DNA of 64,000 nt. Origin: Dendrocalamus latiflorus (taxonomy: Eukaryota > Streptophyta > Magnoliopsida > Poales > Poaceae). The number at the start of each line of letters is the position of its first letter. The stretch's first letter is position 1. Made by a program: the position numbers and the translations under genes. This document shows positions 35,609 to 46,414 of the stretch, piece by piece. The stretch is from the NCBI GenBank assembly GCA_017311315.1, contig CM029622.1:16441100-16505099 (forward strand), given 5' to 3'. Below the pieces are notes generated by a model that worked only from the letters and a program-made list of their open reading frames with translations, ran no database searches and was not told the DNA's origin.

Positions 35609-38600
35609 TGTAACATCCTAAAATCCTAAAGAATAGAAAAATAAGTGTACTTAAAATTTTTGCATGCATTTGCTCTCACTTGGCTTTTATTGGAGTTTCT
35701 TTGGAAAATTTGATTTTCAAAAGTCAAAAGCGCATAAAATATAAATAGAATTGAATCCAATTCAAATGTTAGCAAGGATAGTTAAAAGCATCATGAGAGA
35801 AAGTATGGTGGAAACCATCCTAAAAGTCCACAAGTATAATCTCGGTATTAAAAAAAATCAAAGCAAGTTCTAAATCTGTCTAAATTAGATAAGTATATTT
35901 AAGTTCAAGCAAAAGTCTTCTCAGATTATTCTAGAAAATCAAGAGAAGATAAAACACTAAAAAAATTTATGCAAACATCAATTCTATGTTAGGAGCATTC
36001 ACAAGGATTTTTAAAATCTTTTGAGCGCATCTACTGTGTCTAATAAATGCCCAAACCTCTCAAGAGAGATCGTCTTCGACCTCTGCTCGGCCGTGCCAGC
36101 TCCACCATAGTTGTGGCTTGTGCTGCCCATGGTTTTTGACATCGTGCCTGAGAGACCATGTGGATGCGACCCCATGCTTGTGATGAGTAATTGACAAGTA
36201 TTCTGGAAAGATTGAGTTTGGTTTGTTTGGTTTGTGCTAAGACGGCACCTGACGCAGTCGGGTTTGATTAGACGGACTTGAGGCATATTTTCTTCCCGAC
36301 TGGTCGTTTGGGCAATTTCATGTTTAAGTATGAGTTATTGATGCTAATTGAGATTACATGTTTCGAGCGGTGTTATATAATGTGTTTCTTGTCTGTGATG
36401 CCTGCAAGACGTCGAGGCGGAGTGGTGGCGAGGCATTGGATGACCGGACTAGGCGCAGGCGGTGCTGAGGTTATAACGGTCGAGGTGTGCCGAAGACGGC
36501 GAAGACTCGAGGTGGTTGCGAGGCTTGGACAGAAAGAAACGAGGAAACTTCCCGGAAGGTGCAGAAGGGTCGATTTGGTAAATTCGCAAGGCTGCACAAG
36601 TGGGAGCGGTTTCGTTTGAGATTAGCGGGCAAAACGGGTTGGAAACCTGGTAACCAAAGCCTATAAAAGGAGGGTTGTCTCCTGGTGCATGCATGGCTTG
36701 GGGAGAGGGTTAGAGTTTGTTTTGCTTTGTGTCTCTCTTTTTTGCTTTCTGTTGGGGAGTTGTTGAGAGAAAGAGAGAGCAGATGATGTGAGCCCTGTCC
36801 CTTGTGCATGTGTTTGAGTTCTTGATTTTCTTGCAATCATGTATGGGGCTGTAGGGATGGTATGAGTTGATACTCTTTGTAATCATCCATCTCTTTTCCT
36901 CAATATCAATCTGAGATGTTTTTATTTGAGATGCTCCTGCCTCCTGCTTTCTTCTTCGTGCATTTAGCTCTGCGTGATTTCTGAGATTTTGTGATTTGGT
37001 GTTGTTTCTTGCTGAGGAGTAGCAAAATGGATTGCTCAGTGATGGAATGATGTTTTGAGACCATTTGGTTAGATAAACTTCCTAGAGTTCAATGGAAAAT
37101 CCAAAGATTCCCTTTTGCTCATTTCCTTTGTTTGTGCATTTCTAGGGTTTCGTTGACAGGGAATGTTGGACTCTCTTGTTTCCCTTTAGGAGATGGTCTG
37201 AGATTCTTGATGGCATGTCCTGAGGTTGTTGCTTATCTAACTGCAAAGGCTCATGAGCAAAGATTGAAAGGTCATAGAGTATTTTGGATTTTGGCTCATT
37301 CTCTGTAGAAGTTACAGATAAATTCTTGCTTTCTTTTTGTGTTCTTTTGTTTTCTAGAGTCCTGGCTCTATTTATTTCAAGTCCTTGCTCTTTTGGTTGG
37401 AAAATATTAGAGGATTTTATCAAATAAGTTTGATTTGAGCAAAATCTGAATTTTCTGCTTGCAGTTCGGCCTCTGCCTATGCAATAACCGGTCAAACCGG
37501 AATTTGACCGCCGGTCAGACCGGCCCGACAACAGCGGTCTGACCGGCGACACTGAAGCGGTCCAACCGGCATTTAAAGTGCGGTCTGACCAGCCCATCAC
37601 CACCGGTCAGACCGGCCTACTGCTGCTCTGCTGTTATTCCATGTTTTGTGTTGGTTTCTGTGTCTTCTCTGATGTTTCTCTTTCCGATGTCTCCTCTACG
37701 TTGTGAATTTACAGTGAGCACTTAAATCATCTTCATAGCTCCTTATAGCTATCAAGGAGATTTCATCGTGGATACTTCTGAGGGGCGAATTTCTTAAAAA
37801 GACGACATTCACCCCCTCTGTCGTCAATTTCGATCCAACAATGCCCATAGTTCTTCTCTGCTGCAGCCAACCCTCACCTACCCGTCGCCTCAACGTGATG
37901 CATCTCTTCCCCTTGTCTTTTTCCATAGCTCGCATTTCACGGTGAGAATTTGAACACACTATTTAGTCGTGCTCACGAGAACTCACGCTTTGCCCTCAGT
38001 TGTCTATATATACCTATAAATCCCCCCTCCCCGATTGCGTCTTTCCTCTTCAGCTCGCCCCTTGGTCTCTTGCGCATGTTTCTTAAGCACCTTGCTCATT
38101 AGAACTCTGAGAAACCCAATTCGTTCACGACGCTGGTGAGCATGCCATCGTGCTCTAGCAACTTTAGTGAGCTTCTCTCCTCCCCAACTCCATCGCAGCG
38201 CGCCTTACCTCTTCCTTAAGCACCCTACTCATTTGATTGAACTTTTGTGCAATGGATCACTCGAGCTAGGCTTTCTTCTTCCTCTCCAACCGGGACGCTA
38301 CTGTACGACTTTATCTCTTCGGTGAGCCGTACCTTGATTTCTTTCACCCATACCTCTGCATGCAAGCAAGCAAGCTCATGTGCACCCTCTTTCTTTGTAG
38401 CTCCTCTTTTGTCGGATTACACTATCATCGAGAACCTCATCTTCACCGTTGGTAGAATCTCTGATGCCAGCCTCCTATGCTCCTCCTCAAGCACCACCAT
38501 CACCTCACGTGAGCTCCTCCACCCTCGTAGAGTATGTAAAGTCAAAAGGAGAACTAAAGTAGTTGTCAAATAAAAGGGAACTAAAGCAATCAAAGTAAAA

Positions 38601-38640
38601 AGAGAACTAAAGTAGTCAAACTCAAAAAAAGAATCATAAT
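35609..38640. repeat. Nested LTR-like DNA
   Basis: The TGTAACATCCTAAAATCC start at 35609 is like that of long Gypsy LTRs in grasses. Near 36290-37845 another unit intervenes; it has a run of CGGTCAGACCGG-like words at 37490-37610 and an end-like CCCCCTCTGTCGTC stretch near 37813. That resembles a Copia LTR of the same style as 22020-23821. I could not fix its boundaries or target duplications and found no protein. Confidence 0.4.
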
Positions 38641-38669
38641 AGTCAAAGTTGAGACCTTTGACCTTATCT

Positions 38670-39950
38670 GCCATTGTTTAACTCTTCGACCGCCGCCGGT
38701 GTCAAAATCTTTGACCACTGCAGGCATCGAAATCTTCGACCACAGCTACAGTGAACTTCTCAACTGGTGTCGAAATCTTCGACCATTATCAGTGTCAAAA
38801 TCTTCGACCGTAGCCATAGTCGAACTCTTCGAGTATGGCCCTGTTCTTTTCAGCTTCTAAAAGCTGCTTTTCGGCTTTTCTACAGTAACTGTTTTTAAAC
38901 GGAGTATCTTTTCAAGATAGGGTCTACTAGTTAATTGTAGTATATACTTTACTGACTTCATTTATGTCGCCAAAAATCACACGTAAGTTTCTGTTACTCT
39001 GTAATCTCTCGCATAAACAGCCCAAAAGTCACAAGTCACAGCCAAAAGTCACAAGCCGCAGCCAAAAAGAACAGGCCCATAATCTGGTGTAAAAATCTCC
39101 GACCACTGCTAGTGTTGAAATCTTCCACCACAGCTAACGTCAAAATCTTCAACCACTGCTGGTGTTGAAATCTTCCACTGCAACCGACGTCGAAATCTTC
39201 GACCGTAGCCATAGTCGAACTCTTTGGCTGCAACTGCTGTCAAAATCTTTGACTACTACTGTAGCCTAACTCTTCAACTGTAGCTGGTGTCAAACTCTTC
39301 GACCGCTGTTGGTGTCAAAATCTTCAACCGCAGCCGTAGTCAACATCTTGGACCGTTGTCGATGCTAAAATCTTTGACCGCAGTTGGTGTTGAAATCTTC
39401 GACCGCAGCTAGTGTCGAAATCATTGACCGCTGCCACTGTCGAAATCTTCGACCGTTGCTATTGTTGAACTCTTTGACCACTATCATTATTGAACTATTT
39501 GACCATATCCGATGTTGAAATCTTTGACCACTGCCATTGTCAAAATGTTTGACCGCAGTTGAAGTTGTGACCTTCGACCATTGTCGTAGACGCAATAAAT
39601 CTTCGACCGTAGCCTATGTCCAAATCTTCAACCATAGCCGATGTTAATATCTTCGACCGCTGCAATTAAATCTTCGACTATTGCCATTGTCAAACTCTTT
39701 GACTTCTACCATTCTTGAACTCTTCGATCGTAACCGGTGTCGAAATCTTTGACCACTGCTATTATCTAAACTTTCGACCATAGCCAGTATCAAAATCTTC
39801 AATCGCTGCCATTGTTGAAATGTTCGACCACTACCATAGTCGAGATCTCTGACCACTGGCACAGTCGTAACCTTCAATTGTAGTAGTCGTAATCTAGTCG
39901 TAACCTTTGACTGCAGTAGTCATAACCTTTGACTACAGTAGCCGTAAGAC
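38670..39950. repeat. Degenerate tandem array of ATCTTCGACC units
   Basis: A word close to GTCGAAATCTTCGACCGCAG recurs some 35 times at spacings of about 28 to 40 bases, with many substitutions (TTTGACC, CTTCAACC, GTTGAA). A MITE at 38838-39078 interrupts it. The array fades into CGTAACCTTTGAC and CTGTAGCAACTG words near 39900-40000. It has no open frame of note. Confidence 0.75.
38838..39078. mobile_element. MITE, GGGCCTGTTC family
   Basis: The 241-bp element has ends TATGGCCCTGTTCTTTT and the complement of TATGGGCCTGTTCTTTT (counting three flanking bases). Its interior is similar to the MITE at 27411-27653 (AAACGGAGTATCTTTTCAAG-like). A target duplication could not be fixed. Confidence 0.7.
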
Positions 39951-41877
39951 GCATTATAGCAACTGAAGAGTACTAGAATCCGTAAAATGCACTGTAGCAA
40001 CTGGAGAGCATTAGAGGTCATAAAGAATACTGTAGCACTCGAAAGGAAATGATTCAAACCAAGCCAAAACTCAAATGCTTATAACTCTTCCATATGAAGT
40101 CCAAATTTAGCGATCTTATTTCTGAATTTTCTATAATCATGATCTTCTTAATTATACAAAAATATTTAAGTCTTGTCTTTGTTTAAATTTATTTGGCTCT
40201 TATATGCATTTATTTGGATTTTATCGAATAGACGACTCCGTGTTGAACAACTTTAAGAACATGTTCGAATCATTCTCTAAGCAATAAGAGCAAGGCAAGC
40301 ATCCTCTTTGACCATATTGATCCTACTATTTCAATTATTGTATATTGTTTGTAAAATTTATTATGCATGCATGTATGTTCCGCTAAAATTGTTATACCAT
40401 GGGTAATAGTAGTTACTACTGCTTGTATGAATTGAACCTCTTTGAAAATTTGACATTCTCACTGTTGTAGCCTCTAGAAAATGATTTAGACAATACATAC
40501 TATTAAATTGGGAATATTACAATGATATATGGTCCAAATGTTTAGCCTCGCAATAGTATTCACTAAGTTTGATATTTTGCAAAATTTACACATGGATATG
40601 GGTGATTTCAAAATATGGTCCAGAGGAGGAACCTCTATTAGTTTGGTATAAAAAATGAAAAACCTAGTTTTTGGACACTGGCGAGTTATTGATAAATTGT
40701 CAAATGTGAGGAGGAACCTCGCATGTAGATAGGGGAAGATTCTCGCCCAGATTATCACATCTAAGTTACACCGTACAACCACATGTGTTATATGGACTTT
40801 GACTTTAGCTTATTAAGTTGTCTAGGTCTAGCCTTGCATTGTGGTAGGCGCAGATGTAGTGAGGGCATTTCGAGTAAAGGTCTGCTCGTTGGGGCTCCCT
40901 TCATCATGGTGTTAGACCAAAGCTTGCTAATACAATGGTGAATGCCTACTTGGGGGACGGACCTAAGTGAGGGTCTTCACTTAGGGCACCTAAGTGATGA
41001 TTTGAAAGCTCTCTTAGGGGATATGCCTAAGAGAGGTTCGTGTTCATTAGGCTAGTGCAAGGTTAGGACTAGATGACCTAAAGGCTATATGATAATCACT
41101 TTCATCGCACGCCTAAGAAAGCATGTAATGGCTGACAGTATAATTGATTATCTCATGTGGGTAAAGTTGTATCATGTAATGGCTGACAGTATAATTGATT
41201 ATCTCATGTGGGTAAAGTTGTACAACCTCTGCAGAATGTTAAAATCTATTTAAATAGACATGCTCATGGCCATGAGCATGTTTGGATGCTGCCACAATGG
41301 GTATAGTTTTCCTTTTCAAAACTATTTCACTGAATATGATGAGATGGCATGTACGTCTAATCGTGTGCCATGCCCATATGTGAGAATTATGTGATGTTCT
41401 CAGCCGAGGAGGGCTACGGATGAATTTGAACTACTGTTATCGAAATTATATAAATGTTATTTCATTACTAGTTAAATACTCTTTACAATTCCGTTTGCAA
41501 ATTATTACTTATTGATATTGCAAATAAAATTTGCCTCATGCTGAAAATAACTTAGTATAGAGCCTTATCCTTTGGTAGCCTTGCATATATGTAAAATTTT
41601 GCGATACACTACAAGTCTTGCTAAGTACATAATGTACTCAACCTTGCTTAAATTATTGTTGATCAAAGAATGAAGAAAGTTATGTGCCAGACGATGCGTA
41701 TTTTACCCTCGACACCGGGGAACTCGATGGTGGATCTTTCTAGGGCCTAACTCCAGTTGGTTTGTCTCTAGCTATGATGTCATACCACTAGACACTTTTG
41801 CTATTTATTAGACTTCCACTGCATTTTATTCTGAACTCTGATGTTTATTCGGTCGGTTAGCCTTATGTGTATAAACT
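39951..41877. repeat. LTR-like DNA, right part
   Basis: The run GTCTTGCTAAGTACATAATG, then TACTCAACCTTGC, near 41608-41648 resembles the end region of long Gypsy LTRs in grasses, and may close the LTR that starts at 35609. A small tandem duplication lies within (41122-41223). I saw no gene. Confidence 0.4.
41122..41223. repeat. Two-copy 51-bp tandem duplication
   Basis: A 51-bp unit starting CATGTAATGGCTGACAG is present twice in a row without visible differences, so the duplication is recent compared with the DNA around it. Confidence 0.85.
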
Positions 41878-42222
41878 TGATACGGGGTGCCCAATCTTCA
41901 CGATATAAGATCAAGGATAATTTTAGATCCATGCAATCTGATGAACTGATGATGCTAACCACTGTTTAAATACAGTAGCCTGCGATAAAAGAATTCGCCC
42001 AACCACACGTTTCGATCCTCGTCTACTCGACCACGCAAAAGTAGACATGACGTTCTTCCTGCAAAATATAAGGAATCATAAGAATAACAGGGTAGAGAAC
42101 GCCCAATTTCCCTCTAGGTTGCATCTATGTGTCAAACTTTAGGAAGAACAATCATATAGCTCTCTCTAACAATAATAGATTTATTCATGGTGGTCTTTTT
42201 ACAAGGAGGGTGCTGTTATTTA
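41878..42222 (-). repeat. Probable LTR of an older Gypsy relic, left copy
   Basis: It matches 58573-58921 in the same orientation, from GGTGCCCAAT to TGCTGTTATTTAAG. On the minus strand it would be the 3' LTR. The 14-kb Tat element sits between the two copies. Confidence 0.65.
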
Positions 42223-42239
42223 AGCGAACTAAAGTGTAG

Positions 42240-42790
42240 ACTTAGGTTGAACCATGGTGTATGCCTTTCCATAATTCTCCTCTCCTCCTTTATAGCATAA
42301 TTCACAAGATCCTATATACTACCATCATATTTCAAATGAACAGTAGCAGCAATATCAGAATTTAATCCTCTTTCGAAATGAGCCCTCATTGCACATGTCT
42401 CTTTGATGTTGGCATGATACATAGCATAATCTAGCTCATCATAATAAGATTGGACAGATCGATGTCCTTTGCTAATGCTCTTCATATGATGAAATTACTC
42501 AAGCTCATACTCATATGGCATAAACTCCTTTCTCATGACTTCCTTTAATTCCTCCTAAGTAGTGACATATTGCTTCTCAGGATATCGCTTCCATCAAGTG
42601 CATGCATATTTATCAAACTCCATGGTAGCTTGCGTCACTTGTTTGGTCTCAATCAGTTTCTGAAACTTGAGATCACATTCAAGTTGTTCTACCCATTGGA
42701 GATACTTCTCCGGATCTATATTTCTATAGAATGGAAAATACAAGTATCGAGAGTCGTACTATGAGGAATGAAATGTTGAATATCCTACCA
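42240..42790 (-). pseudogene. Gypsy gag relic interrupted by the 14-kb element
   Basis: The minus strand reads parts of a retrotrans_gag domain: YLQWVEQLECDLKF (about 42670-42710), EFMPYEYELE (about 42500-42530), SVQSYYDELDYAMYHANI (about 42405-42460), and MRAHFERGLN followed by a variant of IREEL (about 42300-42390). Stops occur in it. The young Gypsy element inserted next to its N-terminal part at 42797. Confidence 0.7.
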
Positions 42791-42797
42791 TTGTTAG

Positions 42798-43046
42798 TGT
42801 TGTGGCTACAGACCAAACAGAGAGAGAGGTGGTAGTGGAGAGTGATGAAGATAAGTGTAATGGCCTGGGTCCTCCCCATGGCTTACTCATATATATATAT
42901 ATACACATGAGGAGTGCTTTTACAGTTATACCCTTACATCTGGTTATCCCCTCTGGGGGCAGTTATGTCATTACACATGGCCTATTCTGGGCCTCATAAT
43001 CTCCTACCAGGCCTGCTGGGTTTAGGTGGGGGCCACCCCTACGACA
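42798..43046 (-). repeat. 3' LTR of the Tat-type element, 249 bp
   Basis: It is the short form of the LTR, with 15 bases of (TA)n at 42889-42903. All other positions appear identical to 56557-56879. Confidence 0.92.
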
Positions 43047-43195
43047 GGAGCCTCTCATGGTGAAGGGCTTCACAGGGCCGAATCCATGTCGTCGAGTCCT
43101 TTGGCCCCCTTCGTCCCCTGCGACCTGTGAATTCCTCCAAGCTTGTGGTTGGGGAGCCTGAAGTCTGGGATGGTGGGAGCGGAGGGTGGCGCCAA
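43047..43195. other. Spacer between 3' LTR and tandem array
   Basis: A short GC-rich segment lies between the LTR and the first 65-bp unit. A polypurine tract would be expected next to 43047 on the minus strand; the sequence there is only weakly purine-rich (CATGAGAGG). Confidence 0.5.
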
Positions 43196-45895
43196 GTCGA
43201 AGTAGACGCGCGCGCTCCGTCCCCTACCCTTCGAACGGGTGGCAGCGAAGCTGGGGCCTAGTCGAAGTAGACGCGCGCGCTCCGTCCCCTACCCTTCGAA
43301 CGGGTGGCAGCGAAGCTGGCGCCTAGTCGAAGTAGACGCGCGCGCTCCGTCCCCTACCCTTCGAACGGGTGGCAGCGAAGCTGGCGCCTAGTCGAAGTAG
43401 ACGCGCGCGCTCCGTCCCCTACCCTTCGAACGGGTGGCAGCGAAGCTGGCGCCCAAGTCGAAGTAGACGCGCGCGCTCCATCCCCTACCCTTCGAACGGG
43501 TGGCAGCGAAGCTGGCGCCCAAGTCGAAGTAGACGCGCGCGCTCCGTCCCCTACCCTTCGAACGGGTGGCAGCGAAGCTGGCGCCTAGTCGAAGTAGACG
43601 CGCGCGCTCCGTCCCCTACCCTTCGAACTGGTGGCAGCGAAGCTGGCGCCCAAGTCGAAGTAGACGCGCGCGCTCCCTCCCCTACCCTTCGAACGGGTGG
43701 CAGCGAAGCTGGCGCCCAAGTCGAAGTAGACGCGCGCGCTCCGTCCCCTACCCTTCGAACGGGTGGCAGCGAAGCTGGCGCCCAAGTCGAAGTAGACGCG
43801 CGCGCTCCGTCCCCTACCCTTCGAACGGGTGGTAGCGAAGCTGGCGCCTAGTCGAAGTAGACGCGCGCGCGCCGTCCCCTACCCTTCGAACGGGTGGCAG
43901 CGAAGCTGGCGCCTAGTCGAAGTAGACGCGCGCGCCCCGTCCCCTACCCTTCGAACGGGTGGCAGCGAAGCTGGCGCCCAAGCCGAAGTAGACGCGCGCG
44001 CTCCGTCCCCTACCCTTCGAACGGGTGGCAGCGAAACTGGCGCCTAGTCGAAGTAGACGCGCGCGCTCCGTCCCCTACCCTTCGAACGGGTGGCAGCGAA
44101 GCTGGCGCCCAAGTCGAAGTAGACGCGCGCGCTCCGTCCCCTACCCTTCGAACGGGTGGCAGCGAAGCTGGCGCCTAGTCGAAGTAGACGCGCGCGCTCC
44201 GTCCCCAACCCTTCGAACGGGTGGCAGCGAAGCTGGCGCCCAAGTCGAAGTAGACGCGCGCGCTCCGTCCCCCACCCTTCGAACGGGTGGCAGCGAAGCT
44301 GGCGCCTAGTCGAAGTAGACGCGCGCGCTCCGTCCCCTACCCTTCGAACGGGTGGTAGCGAAGCTGGCGCCCAAGTCGAAGTAGACACGCGCGCTCCGTC
44401 CCCTACCCTTCGAACGGGTGGCAGCGAAGCTGGCGCCCAAGTCGAAGTAGACGCGCGCGCTCCGTCCCCTGCCCTTCGAACGGGTGGCAGCGAAGCTGGC
44501 GCCTAGTCGAAGTAGACGCGCGCGCTCCGTCCCCTACCCTTCGAACGGGTGGCAGCGAAGCTGGCGCCTAGTCGAAGTAGACGCGCGCGCTCCGTCCCCT
44601 ACCCTTCGAACGGGTGGCAGCGAAGCTGGCGCCCAAGTCGAAGTAGACGCGCGCTCCTTCCCCTACCCTTCGAACGGGTGGCAGCGAAGCTGGCGCCCAA
44701 GTCGAAGTAGACGCGCGCGCTCCGTCCCCTACCCTTCGAACGGGTGGCAGCGAAGCTGGCGCCTAGTCGAAGTAGACGCGCGCGCTCCGTCCCCTACCCT
44801 TCGAACGGGTGGCAGCGAAGCTGGCGCCCAAGTCGAAGTAGACGCGCGCGCTCCGTCCCCTACCCTTCGAACGGGTGGCAGCGAAGTTGGCGCCCAAGTC
44901 GAAGTAGACGCGCGCGCTCCGTCCCCTACCCTTCGAACGGGTGGGAGCGAAGCTGGCGCCTAGTCGAAGTAGACGCGCGCGCTCCGTCCCCTACCCTTCG
45001 AACGGGTGGCAGCGAAGCTGGCGCCTAGTCGAAGTAGACGCGCGCGCTCCGTCCCCTACCCTTCGAACGGGTGGCAGCGAAGCTGGCGCCCAAGCCGAAG
45101 TAGACGCGCGCGCTCCGTCCCCTACCCTTCGAACGGGTGGCAGCGAAACTGGCGCCTAGTCGAAGTAGACGCGCGCGCTCCGTCCCCTACCCTTCGAACG
45201 GGTGGCAGCGAAGCTGGCGCCCAAGTCGAAGTAGACGCGCGCGCTCCGTCCCCTACCCTTCGAACGGGTGGCAGCGAAGCTGGCGCCTAGTCGAAGTAGA
45301 CGCGCGCGCTCCGTCCCCTACCCTTCGAACGGGTGGCAGCGAAGCTGGCGCCCAAGTCGAAGTAGACGCGCGCGCTCCGTCCCCCACCCTTCGAACGGGT
45401 GGCAGCGAAGCTGGCGCCTAGTCGAAGTAGGCGCGCGCGCTCCGTCCCCTACCCTTCGAACGGGTGGCAGCGAAGCTGGCGCCCAAGTCGAAGTAGACAC
45501 GCGCGCTCCGTCCCCTACCCTTCGAACGGGTGGCAGCGAAGCTGGCGCCCAAGTCGAAGTAGACGCGCGCGCTCCGTCCCCTACCCTTCGAACGGGTGGC
45601 AGCGAAGCTGGCGCCTAGTCGAAGTAGACGCGCGCGCTCCGTCCCCTACCCTTCGAACGGGTGGCAGCGAAGCTGGCGCCTAGTCGAAGTAGACGTGCGC
45701 GCTCCGTCCCCTACCCTTCGAACGGGTGGCAGCGAAGCTGGCGCCCAAGTCGAAGTAGACGCGCGCGCTCCGTCCCCTACCCTTCGAACGGGTGGCAGCG
45801 AAGCTGGCGCCTAGTCGAAGTAGACGCGCGCGCTCCGTCCCCTACCCTTCGAACGGGTGGCAGCGAAGCTGGCGCCCAAGTCGAAGTAGACGCGC
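43196..45895. repeat. Tandem array of 65/66-bp units, about 41 copies
   Basis: The unit starts GTCGAAGTAGACGCGCGCGC and contains CCCTACCCTTCGAACGGGTG and GCAGCGAAGCTGGCG. Units end in CCTA (65 bp) or CCCAA (66 bp), and the two types alternate irregularly. From 43196 to the last start at 45880 there are 41 full units and a short partial one. Rare variants (AAGCCGAAG, GCGAAACTGG) recur exactly 1112 bp apart (17 units), which shows block duplication. Frames open across the array in both directions because the unit has few stops; they are not genes. Confidence 0.95.
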
Positions 45896-46275
45896 GCTGG
45901 TATGGTTGCGCTCCGGGGCTGTTGTGACCTTGCAGTCTCGTAGTGCGCTTTTAATGGCGACTGGAATTACGCCGACGCCTGGCCTGGCAGAAGTCAGGCT
46001 GTCGCGTCGTGCAGTCTGCCATGCTGCAGGTGGGGCACGTGGCGACTCACGACTGGTGCATCGTGGGATGTGGGCGGTTGCGTGACCGCGGCCGTTCGCC
46101 TCGTCCCCCGAGAAGTTGGACGCGTGTTGAAGAGGTAGGGGCGTTGTGCGCTGCTTGGCCACCTACCAGGCGTGGCCCTCTAGGTCCCGGCGGTTCTTCT
46201 TTCCAAATCTTGGATAGCCGAATCGCTGGGAATTTGATCCGTCTATGCGTTGAGCCACAAGGCAGGCGAGCGGCA

Positions 46276-46283
46276 TTTATAAG
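46276..46283 (+). promoter_or_regulatory. TATA-like box of the antisense ORF
   Basis: TTTATAAG lies 132 bases before the ATG at 46415, between the tandem array and the antisense ORF. It is the only good candidate in this leader. Activity is inferred from position only. Confidence 0.45.
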
Positions 46284-46414
46284 GTGCTAGTGTTAAGGTG
46301 GAGGCACCCTTTCGCGTTTTGCTTTTTGATCTGCCGCTTCGCTTGCGCCCGTGCTAATTGTCACGCCAGTTTCTCCTTTGTCTGCTTCTTCTTCTTCCCT
46401 TGTCGCGAAGAGCG

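Noticed and set aside
43304..46162. Many open frames of 60-160 codons with repeats such as WQRSWRPSRSRRARSVPYPS
   Set aside because: They are readings of the 65/66-bp tandem array. The mix of 65 and 66 bp units changes frame at almost every unit, so there is no selection for a protein.
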